A stretch of 64,000 nt of DNA from a virus. The notes below the pieces were generated by a model that was not told the origin of the DNA, searched no databases, and was given only the letters and a program-made list of their open reading frames with translations. Shown piece after piece: positions 57,666-64,000 of the stretch. The position numbers were made by a program, and so were the translations under genes. Position 1 is the stretch's first letter, and each line of letters opens with the position of its first letter. The stretch is from positions 33,059 through 97,058 of the IMG/VR virus record IMGVR_UViG_3300037845_000036; one strand, 5' to 3'.

Positions 57666-60218
57666 TTAGAACGGAGGTTCATGTGTCGGTTGATTGACGC
57701 CCTCTGTTGTATGACCTGATCCGAGGGTGCCGCCAAACGGTTGCGTAAGGCGAGCGGCATCAATGTATGACAGACCGTCTTCGGTTAAGCGAATGCCGGC
57801 CGTGAGGCGAGCACCGTTGCTTTTTCCTGGCTTGGACGATGGGCAACGGCGTTTGAGTACTGCGAGCAACGTGCGGCCTCCGGGTGGCTTGTTTTGTTTA
57901 TCCGCCTCGCCGAATTGCTGACGCCACCATTCGGTCATGCAGGCGACAAGATCGCGGTTGTCCACCTTGTATCGCTTATCGATGGCGACACACTCGGTTA
58001 TCCAATTTCCGATCGGTTGATTGATCTCGCGGAGTTCGTCGATTGCCGCAACCATGTTTATAGGCGGATCGAAGCGGCCTCGGGCGCGCAATCGTCGCCA
58101 GCCTTGCATGGCGAGGTTTAGGACACCGGCTAGTTCTTCTTCAATAACGATCTGGTCGATCTCGCGCAGTTGCGGATCGGTGTTGGCGGCATCTTCGGGC
58201 CACTCACGATTGAGCGGAAATATCAGCATCCTGTTGTAAACAGCTTCGGAATCATCACGGATCTTGGGGAGACTGTTGCCGGTCCAGATAACGGGAATGT
58301 CGAGACCGGGATGCGAAACATAGGTGCCGCCAGCTATGCGAATTGAAATTGGTTCGCCGGTGACGATGACCTTAAAGCGCTCGGCCGATAAGGGTTTACT
58401 GGTCGAGCTTGCTTGCTCAATGACATCATCGGCGATCCATGCGGCGGCGTGAAGCAGTGGGGCCACGCCAAAGAGATCATCCAAATCGGTTGCTTTAATC
58501 GAGGCGCAACGCGCGGGTCCGCCAAATAGGGCGCGGTAAATGTTGGCGATGCGGGTTTTACCGCTGCGAGATTTGCCGAGGAAGAATAGTGCCTTGCGAA
58601 GATTGCGTGGTTTACCGGATACGAGTGATGCGCCCATGTGCTCGGTGAGGCAGTCGATTGCGGCTTGCATCTCGTTGTCGTTCATGCCGTCAAGGGCGGA
58701 TTTGAGGAACGCAATGAATTGCGGGCAGGCTGCGGTTGGATCGTAGGCGCAATTGATGCGCCAGGTTGCATATAGCTCGGGGTTAATGGTGGATGTCTCG
58801 CCAGTTGCCGGATTGATGACGCAATCATTGCAGACAACTAACCCGCTTTTATCCCATGGCACGGATTCGCGGTGTAGGCGCGGGCGTTCTTTGATATATC
58901 GCCATATCGAATTGAGTACTGATGAAGTCGGTTTTACCGATAGCGTTGCGGCTATGCCTTGAATGGCAACGCGAAGGCGGTGCTCGACTTCTTCGTTAAA
59001 TAATTCCCAAATACCTGATGGAGCATTATATGTTGCCATTGTTTCGCCGGTTGATATCAATGTGCCGTGGTTTTGCTCCCAATAGGTAATTGTTGATTCT
59101 CCGACCGATATGATTGGTTCTGGTCCGTCGTCTTTTTTTTTCTTTTGATGTGCTTCCTCGCGTTTGGTGACGAGGTTAACTACAGTTGCGCCATTGCCGC
59201 TGTTATTAGCTGATTGCGGAGGTTTTTGTTCTTCGCGTGGTTTGGTAAATTTTGTATGAGCGCTCGCCACCATGGCGCGGATTGAGGCTTCCTCGCGTTT
59301 CCAATTCCAGTTATCGACATATTGACCGGCTGCGGCTCGGGTTGCGGCCATGATAGAATCGACAATTTTTTGGTCTTCCTCGCCTTGGGCAACAAGCGAG
59401 GCGGACACTGATAGTTGCGTTTGATGGATACCTGTATCGCCATTGCCAAGGTATTGCATCGCGGCAAGCCGCTGTTCGGTGTCGATGGCTGGCTTGAACG
59501 ACAGCAGGCGAGCGGCGGCGAGGTAGGGATTGTTGTCGTGTGGCTTGGCGTGACCATTGGTTAGCGGTGCGATCAGGACGGGTCGCTGTCGGTCGAGCAT
59601 TTCGACGATATCGTTAAATTCGATGGCGACATTTGATCCGCCAACGATATGGGCGAGTTGTGGCTGTTCTAAATCAGTTTTGGTGTTGTGTGTGCCAGGC
59701 AGGCGCATGATGCGCGCGAGGTCGCACACAGAAAGATCGCCCGCGAGGATGCCAGCGAGTTGTTTTAGGACATCGACGATCTGCTCATCGCGATCGGTTT
59801 TGCGGATATCGATTGGTTCGCGCAATAGCCAATAGCAATGAATGCCGCCACCGCTATCGACGATGATTGATGGCGGATATTCAATTTGATTAGAGGCGGC
59901 ATCAATTGCTTGTTCTTTGGTGATGTTAAGTTTGTAGGTATCAATATCAACCCATAGTGCCGGAAGCTCGCAGCAATGGGCGCGGTCGCCTTTGCCGAAA
60001 CCCGGTTGACGTGTGGCGACGCCAAAATAAACTGCGCGGCCAATATCGTCCCATTTTACGCAATGATCGCTGACAAGCTTTGCTTGGCGCGTGAATAAAG
60101 GTCGAGCGGCGCCTTCATCTTTGACGTTTGGCAACGCTCGGATTTCGACAGCTTCGGTTGTGTGTTCAAAGAAGCGGGCGAGGAAATCACAGGATTCTGA
60201 GTAGTCAAAATCGCGCAA
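57666..60218 (-). CDS. Primase / SF3 helicase replication protein
   Basis: An 850-residue two-part enzyme, probably started at TTG after GGGGGGAGGG. The N-terminal part has ELPALWVDIDTYK (metal-binding Asp-x-Asp) and SIIVDSGGGIHCYWLL, features of archaeo-eukaryotic/RepB-type primases. The C-terminal part is a superfamily 3 helicase: FFLGKSRSGKTRI (Walker A, about residue 550), AAWIADDV (Walker B) and IPVIWTGNSLP (sensor). An NRMLIFPLNREWP arginine region follows, then a P4-type C-terminal DNA-binding domain. It would prime and unwind phage DNA at the adjacent repeat cluster. Confidence 0.85.
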   Translation of the reverse strand: MRDFDYSESCDFLARFFEHTTEAVEIRALPNVKDEGAARPLFTRQAKLVSDHCVKWDDIGRAVYFGVATRQPGFGKGDRAHCCELPALWVDIDTYKLNITKEQAIDAASNQIEYPPSIIVDSGGGIHCYWLLREPIDIRKTDRDEQIVDVLKQLAGILAGDLSVCDLARIMRLPGTHNTKTDLEQPQLAHIVGGSNVAIEFNDIVEMLDRQRPVLIAPLTNGHAKPHDNNPYLAAARLLSFKPAIDTEQRLAAMQYLGNGDTGIHQTQLSVSASLVAQGEEDQKIVDSIMAATRAAAGQYVDNWNWKREEASIRAMVASAHTKFTKPREEQKPPQSANNSGNGATVVNLVTKREEAHQKKKKDDGPEPIISVGESTITYWEQNHGTLISTGETMATYNAPSGIWELFNEEVEHRLRVAIQGIAATLSVKPTSSVLNSIWRYIKERPRLHRESVPWDKSGLVVCNDCVINPATGETSTINPELYATWRINCAYDPTAACPQFIAFLKSALDGMNDNEMQAAIDCLTEHMGASLVSGKPRNLRKALFFLGKSRSGKTRIANIYRALFGGPARCASIKATDLDDLFGVAPLLHAAAWIADDVIEQASSTSKPLSAERFKVIVTGEPISIRIAGGTYVSHPGLDIPVIWTGNSLPKIRDDSEAVYNRMLIFPLNREWPEDAANTDPQLREIDQIVIEEELAGVLNLAMQGWRRLRARGRFDPPINMVAAIDELREINQPIGNWITECVAIDKRYKVDNRDLVACMTEWWRQQFGEADKQNKPPGGRTLLAVLKRRCPSSKPGKSNGARLTAGIRLTEDGLSYIDAARLTQPFGGTLGSGHTTEGVNQPTHEPPF

Positions 60219-60257
60219 TTCCCTCCCCCCAAGTTTTTGGTTTGATGTTTGGTTTAG

Positions 60258-60962
60258 TTAAAAGGGGATGTCGTCGTCGAGATCTCGCTGTGTTGCGATT
60301 GATGAAGGTGCACCAGCGCCGGCTTTGCTGCCACGTCCGCCGCTTTTTGGCGGTTCTATTGCGGCTTGTGGTGTGGTGGTTGGGTTATCCGAAGATGTCC
60401 AGCCCACGACATTGAAAACGGGAAAGTAGGTTTTCCCGTAGGTCTGGTGCATGTAGAAGTCTTTTTGCAATTCGACGATCGGCAGCATGTTAGGGCGTTG
60501 GCGATATTCGCGCCCATAGACTTGGCAGAGCCGACCGATTGCGTTTAACCCGCCCTTTGAACTGGTGCCGTAGATGTAGACTTCGGCATCATCCGTCGAT
60601 AGCTGCAGGGCGTTGGTAAACCGCCACGGGTCGCGCGGTTTTCCTGTCGCGGAATCGATATCCCATAGGGTTTCATCGAGGTCGCCGAGTTCCTCGCGGC
60701 GCAACCGTATGGTCTGCGTCGTAAGCAATTCCATGCGATCATCGGTGACTTGTTTGTTTTGCCAGCGCAGCCAGCCGATTTTGAGACCGGGAAGATTTGC
60801 GATCAGCTTTGTACCAAGACTCAAGCTATCGCCGTCTTTTCCATAAAGCCATTCGCCGGTCTTGAAAGACAAGAACGTTCCTTCCTGTTGCACGACTTTG
60901 GCTGCATAAGCGGAATAGGGATCATCGCCGCCGCCGCCGGTAGGTGTGAGATCGTTTGCCAT
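60258..60962 (-). CDS. ssb: Single-stranded DNA-binding protein
   Basis: A 234-residue protein with AGGAAA before the ATG. The body is beta-rich (EGTFLSFKTGEWLYGKDG, VYIYGTSSKGGLNAIGRL, GKTYFPVFNVVGWT). After a Gly/Ala/Pro linker the last six residues are DDDIPF, identical to the partner-binding tip of bacterial SSB. It therefore likely coats single strands and recruits host or phage replication enzymes. The OB fold itself is divergent, so identity rests on the tail and operon position. Confidence 0.8.
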   Translation of the reverse strand: MANDLTPTGGGGDDPYSAYAAKVVQQEGTFLSFKTGEWLYGKDGDSLSLGTKLIANLPGLKIGWLRWQNKQVTDDRMELLTTQTIRLRREELGDLDETLWDIDSATGKPRDPWRFTNALQLSTDDAEVYIYGTSSKGGLNAIGRLCQVYGREYRQRPNMLPIVELQKDFYMHQTYGKTYFPVFNVVGWTSSDNPTTTPQAAIEPPKSGGRGSKAGAGAPSSIATQRDLDDDIPF

Positions 60963-60989
60963 GTTTTCCTGTTTCCTTTTCCTTGGTTT

Positions 60990-62027
60990 TCACTTGATGG
61001 TAAGTCGGGCGCCGGGTTCGCCGACTTTTCGATATGGATCAAGATCGAGGCCGGCAGCCTCGGCAGATTTGATATCTACGGTTTCTCGCCCTTTTGTCGG
61101 TTGCCAGGCGATTGACCATCCGTCACCATTGACCCTGCGCACTCCATTAGCGCGCAGGAACTCCGTTATAGCAAATTTGGCTTTGGCGTGTTCTGCTTCG
61201 TCAGTGTCGCATTGTTCAGCAAGATCGCGTTCAGCATCACGTAACGCCTTGAATTCAGCCATAACATTATCGCCAAGCGGTTTTTCGTCTTTTGGAATGC
61301 CGGCGACGGTTGCGGCTTGGCAATGTGAAGACCATGGGCAGTAATTGCATTCGGCACCGCCTGCAATCTTACCTTCAGGTGGTAAATCGAGTGCGTTCAT
61401 AGTATTCATGATCTGACGCGAGCGCTCTTGCGCGGCAGTGTAAATAGACGGATCAAAAGTAACGGGAAATTCTTTGATTTCATCAAGGAATGACGAGTCT
61501 ATGTAACTGATTATTGCATAATCCGGTTTATAGCTGGTATGTGCGCGCAGGAGACCTAGTTGTACAATTACCTGAAATTTATGGTGACTGCGTTCTATTC
61601 TGAGATCGGCGCGCGGATCGATGCTTTTGCATTCGATGGCGAGGCAACGGGAAGGACCGATGTCAGCGATGCCGAGGTGGGCGAGGCAATCGTGCGGTAA
61701 TCCGGTTAAGACACCATCTGGTGTTGCCGAGAGATAGCCGTCAACGATGGTCTGCTGGTCTACGCCGGCTAGTACTAGGGTGATCTCGCGCGGCAGTGCG
61801 GCGCGCAATCCGGGTGTCCAATAATAATCTTCGATGAGATTGCCGCGCAATCGTGCGCCATAGCGATCTTGATAATCGGGATCGGGCGGCGTGTCGTTTT
61901 TGGCGAACCATGTTTTGCGCAGACACGCGCCGATTTCGGATGCGCCTATGGTATTGGCGCGATCGTGGGCGAATTCTCGATTGAGGGTAGAAGCATACTG
62001 ATGCAACAGGGAGCGAATTGATAACAC
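60990..62027 (-). CDS. Cas4/RecB-like PD-(D/E)xK exonuclease
   Basis: A 345-residue protein from a GTG. The nuclease core has TPDGVL (Asp104), AIECKSI (Glu132-x-Lys134) and HKFQVIVQLGLL (Gln motif). Four cysteines, Cys35 (GACLRKTWF) and C227, C230, C236 (AECNYCPWSSHC), match the 4Fe-4S set of Cas4/AddB enzymes. It would resect DNA ends for recombination-dependent replication. First gene of the minus-strand replication operon, 27 bases before SSB. No CRISPR array is present. Confidence 0.85.
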   Translation of the reverse strand: MLSIRSLLHQYASTLNREFAHDRANTIGASEIGACLRKTWFAKNDTPPDPDYQDRYGARLRGNLIEDYYWTPGLRAALPREITLVLAGVDQQTIVDGYLSATPDGVLTGLPHDCLAHLGIADIGPSRCLAIECKSIDPRADLRIERSHHKFQVIVQLGLLRAHTSYKPDYAIISYIDSSFLDEIKEFPVTFDPSIYTAAQERSRQIMNTMNALDLPPEGKIAGGAECNYCPWSSHCQAATVAGIPKDEKPLGDNVMAEFKALRDAERDLAEQCDTDEAEHAKAKFAITEFLRANGVRRVNGDGWSIAWQPTKGRETVDIKSAEAAGLDLDPYRKVGEPGARLTIK

Positions 62028-62098
62028 GCCGCGCGAACTCCTAGCCGCGCGAGATAAGCGAGAGGGGCAAATCCCGTGGTGCGCGGCGCCCGTAGATT

Positions 62099-62119
62099 AT
62101 CTCGGTGATCAGCCGAGAT
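62099..62119. promoter_or_regulatory. Inverted repeat, possible repressor operator
   Basis: ATCTCGG and CCGAGAT are separated by TGATCAG in the divergent gap between the exonuclease and the XRE regulator. A 7-bp inverted repeat in this place is a good candidate operator for the XRE protein. Confidence 0.45.
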
Positions 62120-62196
62120 CGCCCCAAACGCTCGATAATATCCTACTAAATCGCGACACGGTGCCGCAAGGGGAACTTTAGCCGAGTGGTTGATTT

Positions 62197-62238
62197 GTGC
62201 GATTTGCATTGACCATCGACAGGTCGCGGCAATACGCT
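62197..62238 (+). promoter_or_regulatory. Early promoter 2 with GTGCGATTT box
   Basis: GTGCGATTT (62197-62205), three bases, TTGACC (62209-62214), 18 bases, TACGCT (62233-62238). The -10 is weak. A start about seven bases on would coincide with the XRE ATG at 62244. Confidence 0.5.
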
Positions 62239-62243
62239 GCGGT

Positions 62244-62519
62244 ATGACAGATGAAACCGGAACGATGGGGCAGCGCTTGCGTCAACTGCGGCAGGATCAC
62301 GGTCAGACCGTGCGCGGCGCGGCTGAGGCGATCGGGTGCGCGTTCAATCACCTATCAATGTTGGAGCGCGGCACTGCGGCTAATCCGTCGCTGCTGATGC
62401 TACAGGGAATCGCCCGCCATTATAGCGTTAGCGTCGCCTATCTCATTGGCGAGGATGGCATAAAAAATCGTTGGGCCGACCGTGCGATTTATGTTGACGA
62501 CATGAGCGAGCTTCCCTAA
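62244..62519 (+). CDS. XRE-family (Cro/CI-like) regulator
   Basis: About 91 residues from MTDETGTMGQRLRQLRQDHG; the Met at 62265 is an alternative. The HTH reads QTVRGAAEAIGCAFNHLSML ... ERGTAANPSLLMLQGIARHYSVSVAYLIGE, complete with the typical terminal YLIGE. It is a DNA-binding protein of the phage switch type and faces the replication operon. No Shine-Dalgarno site is visible. The next promoter lies inside its last codons. No integrase or C-terminal peptidase domain is seen, so a Cro-like early switch is as likely as lysogeny control. Confidence 0.8.
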   Translation: MTDETGTMGQRLRQLRQDHGQTVRGAAEAIGCAFNHLSMLERGTAANPSLLMLQGIARHYSVSVAYLIGEDGIKNRWADRAIYVDDMSELP

Positions 62520-62522
62520 GAT
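62482..62522 (+). promoter_or_regulatory. Early promoter 3 with GTGCGATTT box
   Basis: GTGCGATTT (62482-62490), three bases, TTGACG (62494-62499), 17 bases, TAAGAT (62517-62522). It is embedded in the 3' end of the XRE gene and would drive the genes from 62549 on. Confidence 0.65.
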
Positions 62523-62548
62523 GGCGATATCAGAAAGGGAGAAGGCAG

Positions 62549-62929
62549 ATGACGAAACCAATCAACGGCGCGATTTATGATCAGCATCAGGCGGCATTCA
62601 CCAACGTTTCGGCCTTCGTGATCGCGAAGAACGGCGAGCGAGTAGCGACAATCGCGTTCAAGTTTCCGCGCGATGGCGCGGGTCGCCTTTATGCTTATGT
62701 TCATTGGCTCGGGTTGCCCATGGTTCGCGGATTCGCGAATGGGTATGGTTATGACAAGCGGTCGGCGGCGTGTTCTTCGGCCGCTGGGCGGATGATCGCT
62801 GGCAAAGAGGTCGCAGAAGCGGACCATATCTCTTTCCGCGCTTTTACGGGCGCGTTGAAAATGGATGACGGCAATTATTGGGATCGCCGCTTGCGCGACG
62901 CAGGCTTTGACGTTTGGCAGGCGGTTTGA
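62549..62929 (+). CDS. Conserved early phage protein (126 aa)
   Basis: GGGAGAAGG precedes the ATG. The core, AFVIAKNGERVATIAFKFPR, DGAGRLYAYVHWLGLPMVRG and ANGYGYDKRSAACSSAAGRM, is a well-conserved small phage family as I recall (DGAGRL ... HW-x-G ... GYDK-x-SAA). Function is unknown. Expression is probably from the promoter at 62482. Confidence 0.7.
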   Translation: MTKPINGAIYDQHQAAFTNVSAFVIAKNGERVATIAFKFPRDGAGRLYAYVHWLGLPMVRGFANGYGYDKRSAACSSAAGRMIAGKEVAEADHISFRAFTGALKMDDGNYWDRRLRDAGFDVWQAV

Positions 62930-62959
62930 CCGTTAACGCTCTTTAAAGGCAGGAGGAAA

Positions 62960-63184
62960 ATGATGAGAACATATAAATTTGAGGCCAAAAAGGACGAAGC
63001 TGGCCGTATCCAAAAGTTCAAAATCACCGAAGAATGGGGACCAGAACAGCGCCGCCATCGCAATGAAATTTGGGTTGAGGGGCGCGAGCATATTGAGGCG
63101 CTGATGTCAGCTCTAGTTGCTGACGAGGCACCTTCGGTTCGGGGGCGACTTGGGGATCTTGGCCCCTTGGAGATTACAAACTAA
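62960..63184 (+). CDS. Small early protein (74 aa)
   Basis: AGGAGG lies just before tandem Met. Charged, with YKFEAKKDEAGRIQKFKITE and EIWVEGREHIEALMSALVAD. The leader ACCGTTAAC...GGCAGGAGGA is nearly repeated before the next gene, so expression signals are shared. Function unknown. Confidence 0.65.
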   Translation: MMRTYKFEAKKDEAGRIQKFKITEEWGPEQRRHRNEIWVEGREHIEALMSALVADEAPSVRGRLGDLGPLEITN

Positions 63185-63214
63185 CCATTAACCTGAAATA
63201 ACGGCAGGAGGAGA

Positions 63215-63322
63215 ATGATGACCAAAGGTAAAAACAAGGCTTTCAAGCGACGGGCAGGTTCGGGCGGCTATGAAAACGGAGCTCAGGGGCGTATCGCTGA
63301 GGGGGCGAGAAATCGCACCTAA
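63215..63322 (+). CDS. Tiny basic protein (35 aa)
   Basis: Starts MMTKGKNKAFKRRAGSGG after GGCAGGAGGAG; 35 residues, strongly basic. The excellent ribosome site and repeated leader support it despite its length. It might bind nucleic acid; no family known. Confidence 0.55.
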   Translation: MMTKGKNKAFKRRAGSGGYENGAQGRIAEGARNRT

Positions 63323-63389
63323 CCGTTAATCAACATTAAAGTAAACCCGTGCGCCTCGGCGGTATTCTGGGGCAGGAGTTTTCAAACCA

Positions 63390-64000
63390 ATGGTAAACCA
63401 TCCTAATCGTAATAAGCGCGCAAAGAAGACACAAGGGGCTGCGCAGAAAGTTACAGACGCCGAAACCGTAATCACCATTAAGGGATTTGATAACAATCTT
63501 CAGTGCCGAGGGTACCAATTCGAGATTGGTAAATCATATTTGCATGATGGCCCTGTTGTTATTTGCGAAAGCGGGTTCCATGGCATCGAGGGTCATCCGC
63601 TGCAAGTGCTGCGGTACTATCGCCCAGCCAAAAGCCGATATGCGATAACGACCCAAAGCGGCAGCCTTGTTCGGCATCCTGAAGACAGTAAGATTGCATC
63701 GGCACACATTACGATTGATGCCGAAATCGGATTGCCAGCGCTCATTGAGCGGGTCGTCAAATGGGTTTTTGATCGTGTAAAACCGGAAGCCAAAGCCGAC
63801 GAGCCGAATGGAGCCGCGACAGCATCGGGCGGCTCCGGAGCCGCGACAGCATCGGGCTACTCCGGGGCCGCGACAGCATCGGGCAACTACGGGGCCGCGA
63901 CAGCATCGGGCAACTCCGGAGCCGCGACAGCATCGGGCTACTCCGGGGCCGCGACAGCATCGGGCTACTCCGGGGCCGCGACAGCATCGGGCAACTCCGG
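63390..64000 (+). CDS. DUF7666-like protein with nine-residue repeats, partial
   Basis: AGGAG stands upstream of the ATG; the gene runs off the right edge. Residues about 25-120 form a domain with VITIKGFDNNLQCRGYQFEI, SYLHDGPVVICESGFHGIEG, HPLQVLRYY and DSKIASAHITIDAEIGLPAL, which I recall as DUF7666. From residue 141 on there are tandem units GAATASGxx. In the family such repeats can be very long. Role unknown; the repeat could form a beta solenoid. Confidence 0.7.
   Translation, partial: MVNHPNRNKRAKKTQGAAQKVTDAETVITIKGFDNNLQCRGYQFEIGKSYLHDGPVVICESGFHGIEGHPLQVLRYYRPAKSRYAITTQSGSLVRHPEDSKIASAHITIDAEIGLPALIERVVKWVFDRVKPEAKADEPNGAATASGGSGAATASGYSGAATASGNYGAATASGNSGAATASGYSGAATASGYSGAATASGNS
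63810..64000 (+). repeat. 27-nt tandem repeat at right edge
   Basis: Seven almost identical copies of a 27-nt unit (GGAGCCGCGACAGCATCGGG plus seven variable bases) encode GAATASG with two changing residues (GS, YS, NY, NS). The array is cut by the window edge. Such near-identical units invite copy-number change. There are no unique spacers, so it is not CRISPR. Confidence 0.93.

Noticed and set aside
63757-63987. Minus-strand frame of MLSRPRSSP repeats at the right edge
   Set aside because: It is the reverse complement of the 27-nt repeat of the DUF7666-like gene; the plus-strand frame has a start site and a recognisable domain.
63810-64000. CRISPR array
   Set aside because: Units are contiguous coding repeats without unique spacers of constant length. 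The Cas4-like protein has no cas neighbours.
1-64000. tRNA genes, integrase, attachment sites or cos site
   Set aside because: Looked for by eye on both strands. No cloverleaf with conserved T-loop, no recombinase motif and no convincing cohesive-end signal was seen, though a proper scan could not be run.

Overview
The window is a large piece of a double-stranded DNA tailed phage (Caudoviricetes), probably short-tailed. It encodes a large terminase, portal, scaffold, Mu gpT-type major capsid protein, connector and nozzle-like proteins, two giant internal-virion-like proteins and many fibre or tailspike proteins. No tail tube, sheath or tape measure is visible. The host is inferred to be a Gram-negative bacterium: there is a GH24 endolysin, many Sec-type signal peptides and an O-antigen-ligase-like membrane protein. 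Several small families resemble phages of Alphaproteobacteria, but that host assignment is from memory and weak. Neither genome end is seen, since genes run off both edges. No integrase is visible.

Layout. From 56115 leftwards to position 1 nearly everything is on the minus strand, in tightly overlapping late genes. In transcription order these are small terminase, a block of unrecognised small genes, large terminase (with an intein in its Walker A motif), portal, low-complexity basic proteins, a GroES-like protein, scaffold, capsid-associated protein and major capsid protein. Next come two nuclease genes, head/connector proteins, an O-antigen-ligase-like gene, a second homing endonuclease, a fibre/tailspike block (23136-32051), nozzle/adaptor proteins, two acetyltransferase-like proteins, an 1829-aa lysozyme-bearing protein and a 1300-aa internal protein. 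The block ends with a second fibre/hydrolase block (3975-7338) and a lysis region (about 900-2200) containing endolysin, a holin-like protein and tiny membrane proteins.

Right of 56115 lie the early genes. A plus-strand cassette (56229-57197) starts at a good sigma-70-like promoter and ends in a strong intrinsic terminator. A 470-bp gap follows, holding ten perfect copies of the heptamer GGGACAT in both orientations (candidate origin). A minus-strand replication operon comes next: Cas4-like exonuclease, SSB with a DDDIPF tail, and a primase/SF3 helicase. A plus-strand cassette (62244-64000) then has an XRE regulator, small conserved phage proteins and a protein with nine-residue tandem repeats running off the right edge. 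Three plus-strand promoters share the 9-mer GTGCGATTT exactly three bases upstream of a TTGAC -35 element, suggesting one early regulon.

How the parts fit. The XRE protein and the GTGCGATTT box probably set early transcription. The replication operon copies DNA from the nearby iteron region. The late minus-strand run builds and packages the capsid. Splicing of the intein is needed to restore the packaging ATPase P-loop. At least ten fibre, hydrolase or virion-like products carry apparent Sec signal peptides, an unexpected pattern for phage structural proteins and, with the O-antigen-ligase-like protein, the most puzzling part of the window.
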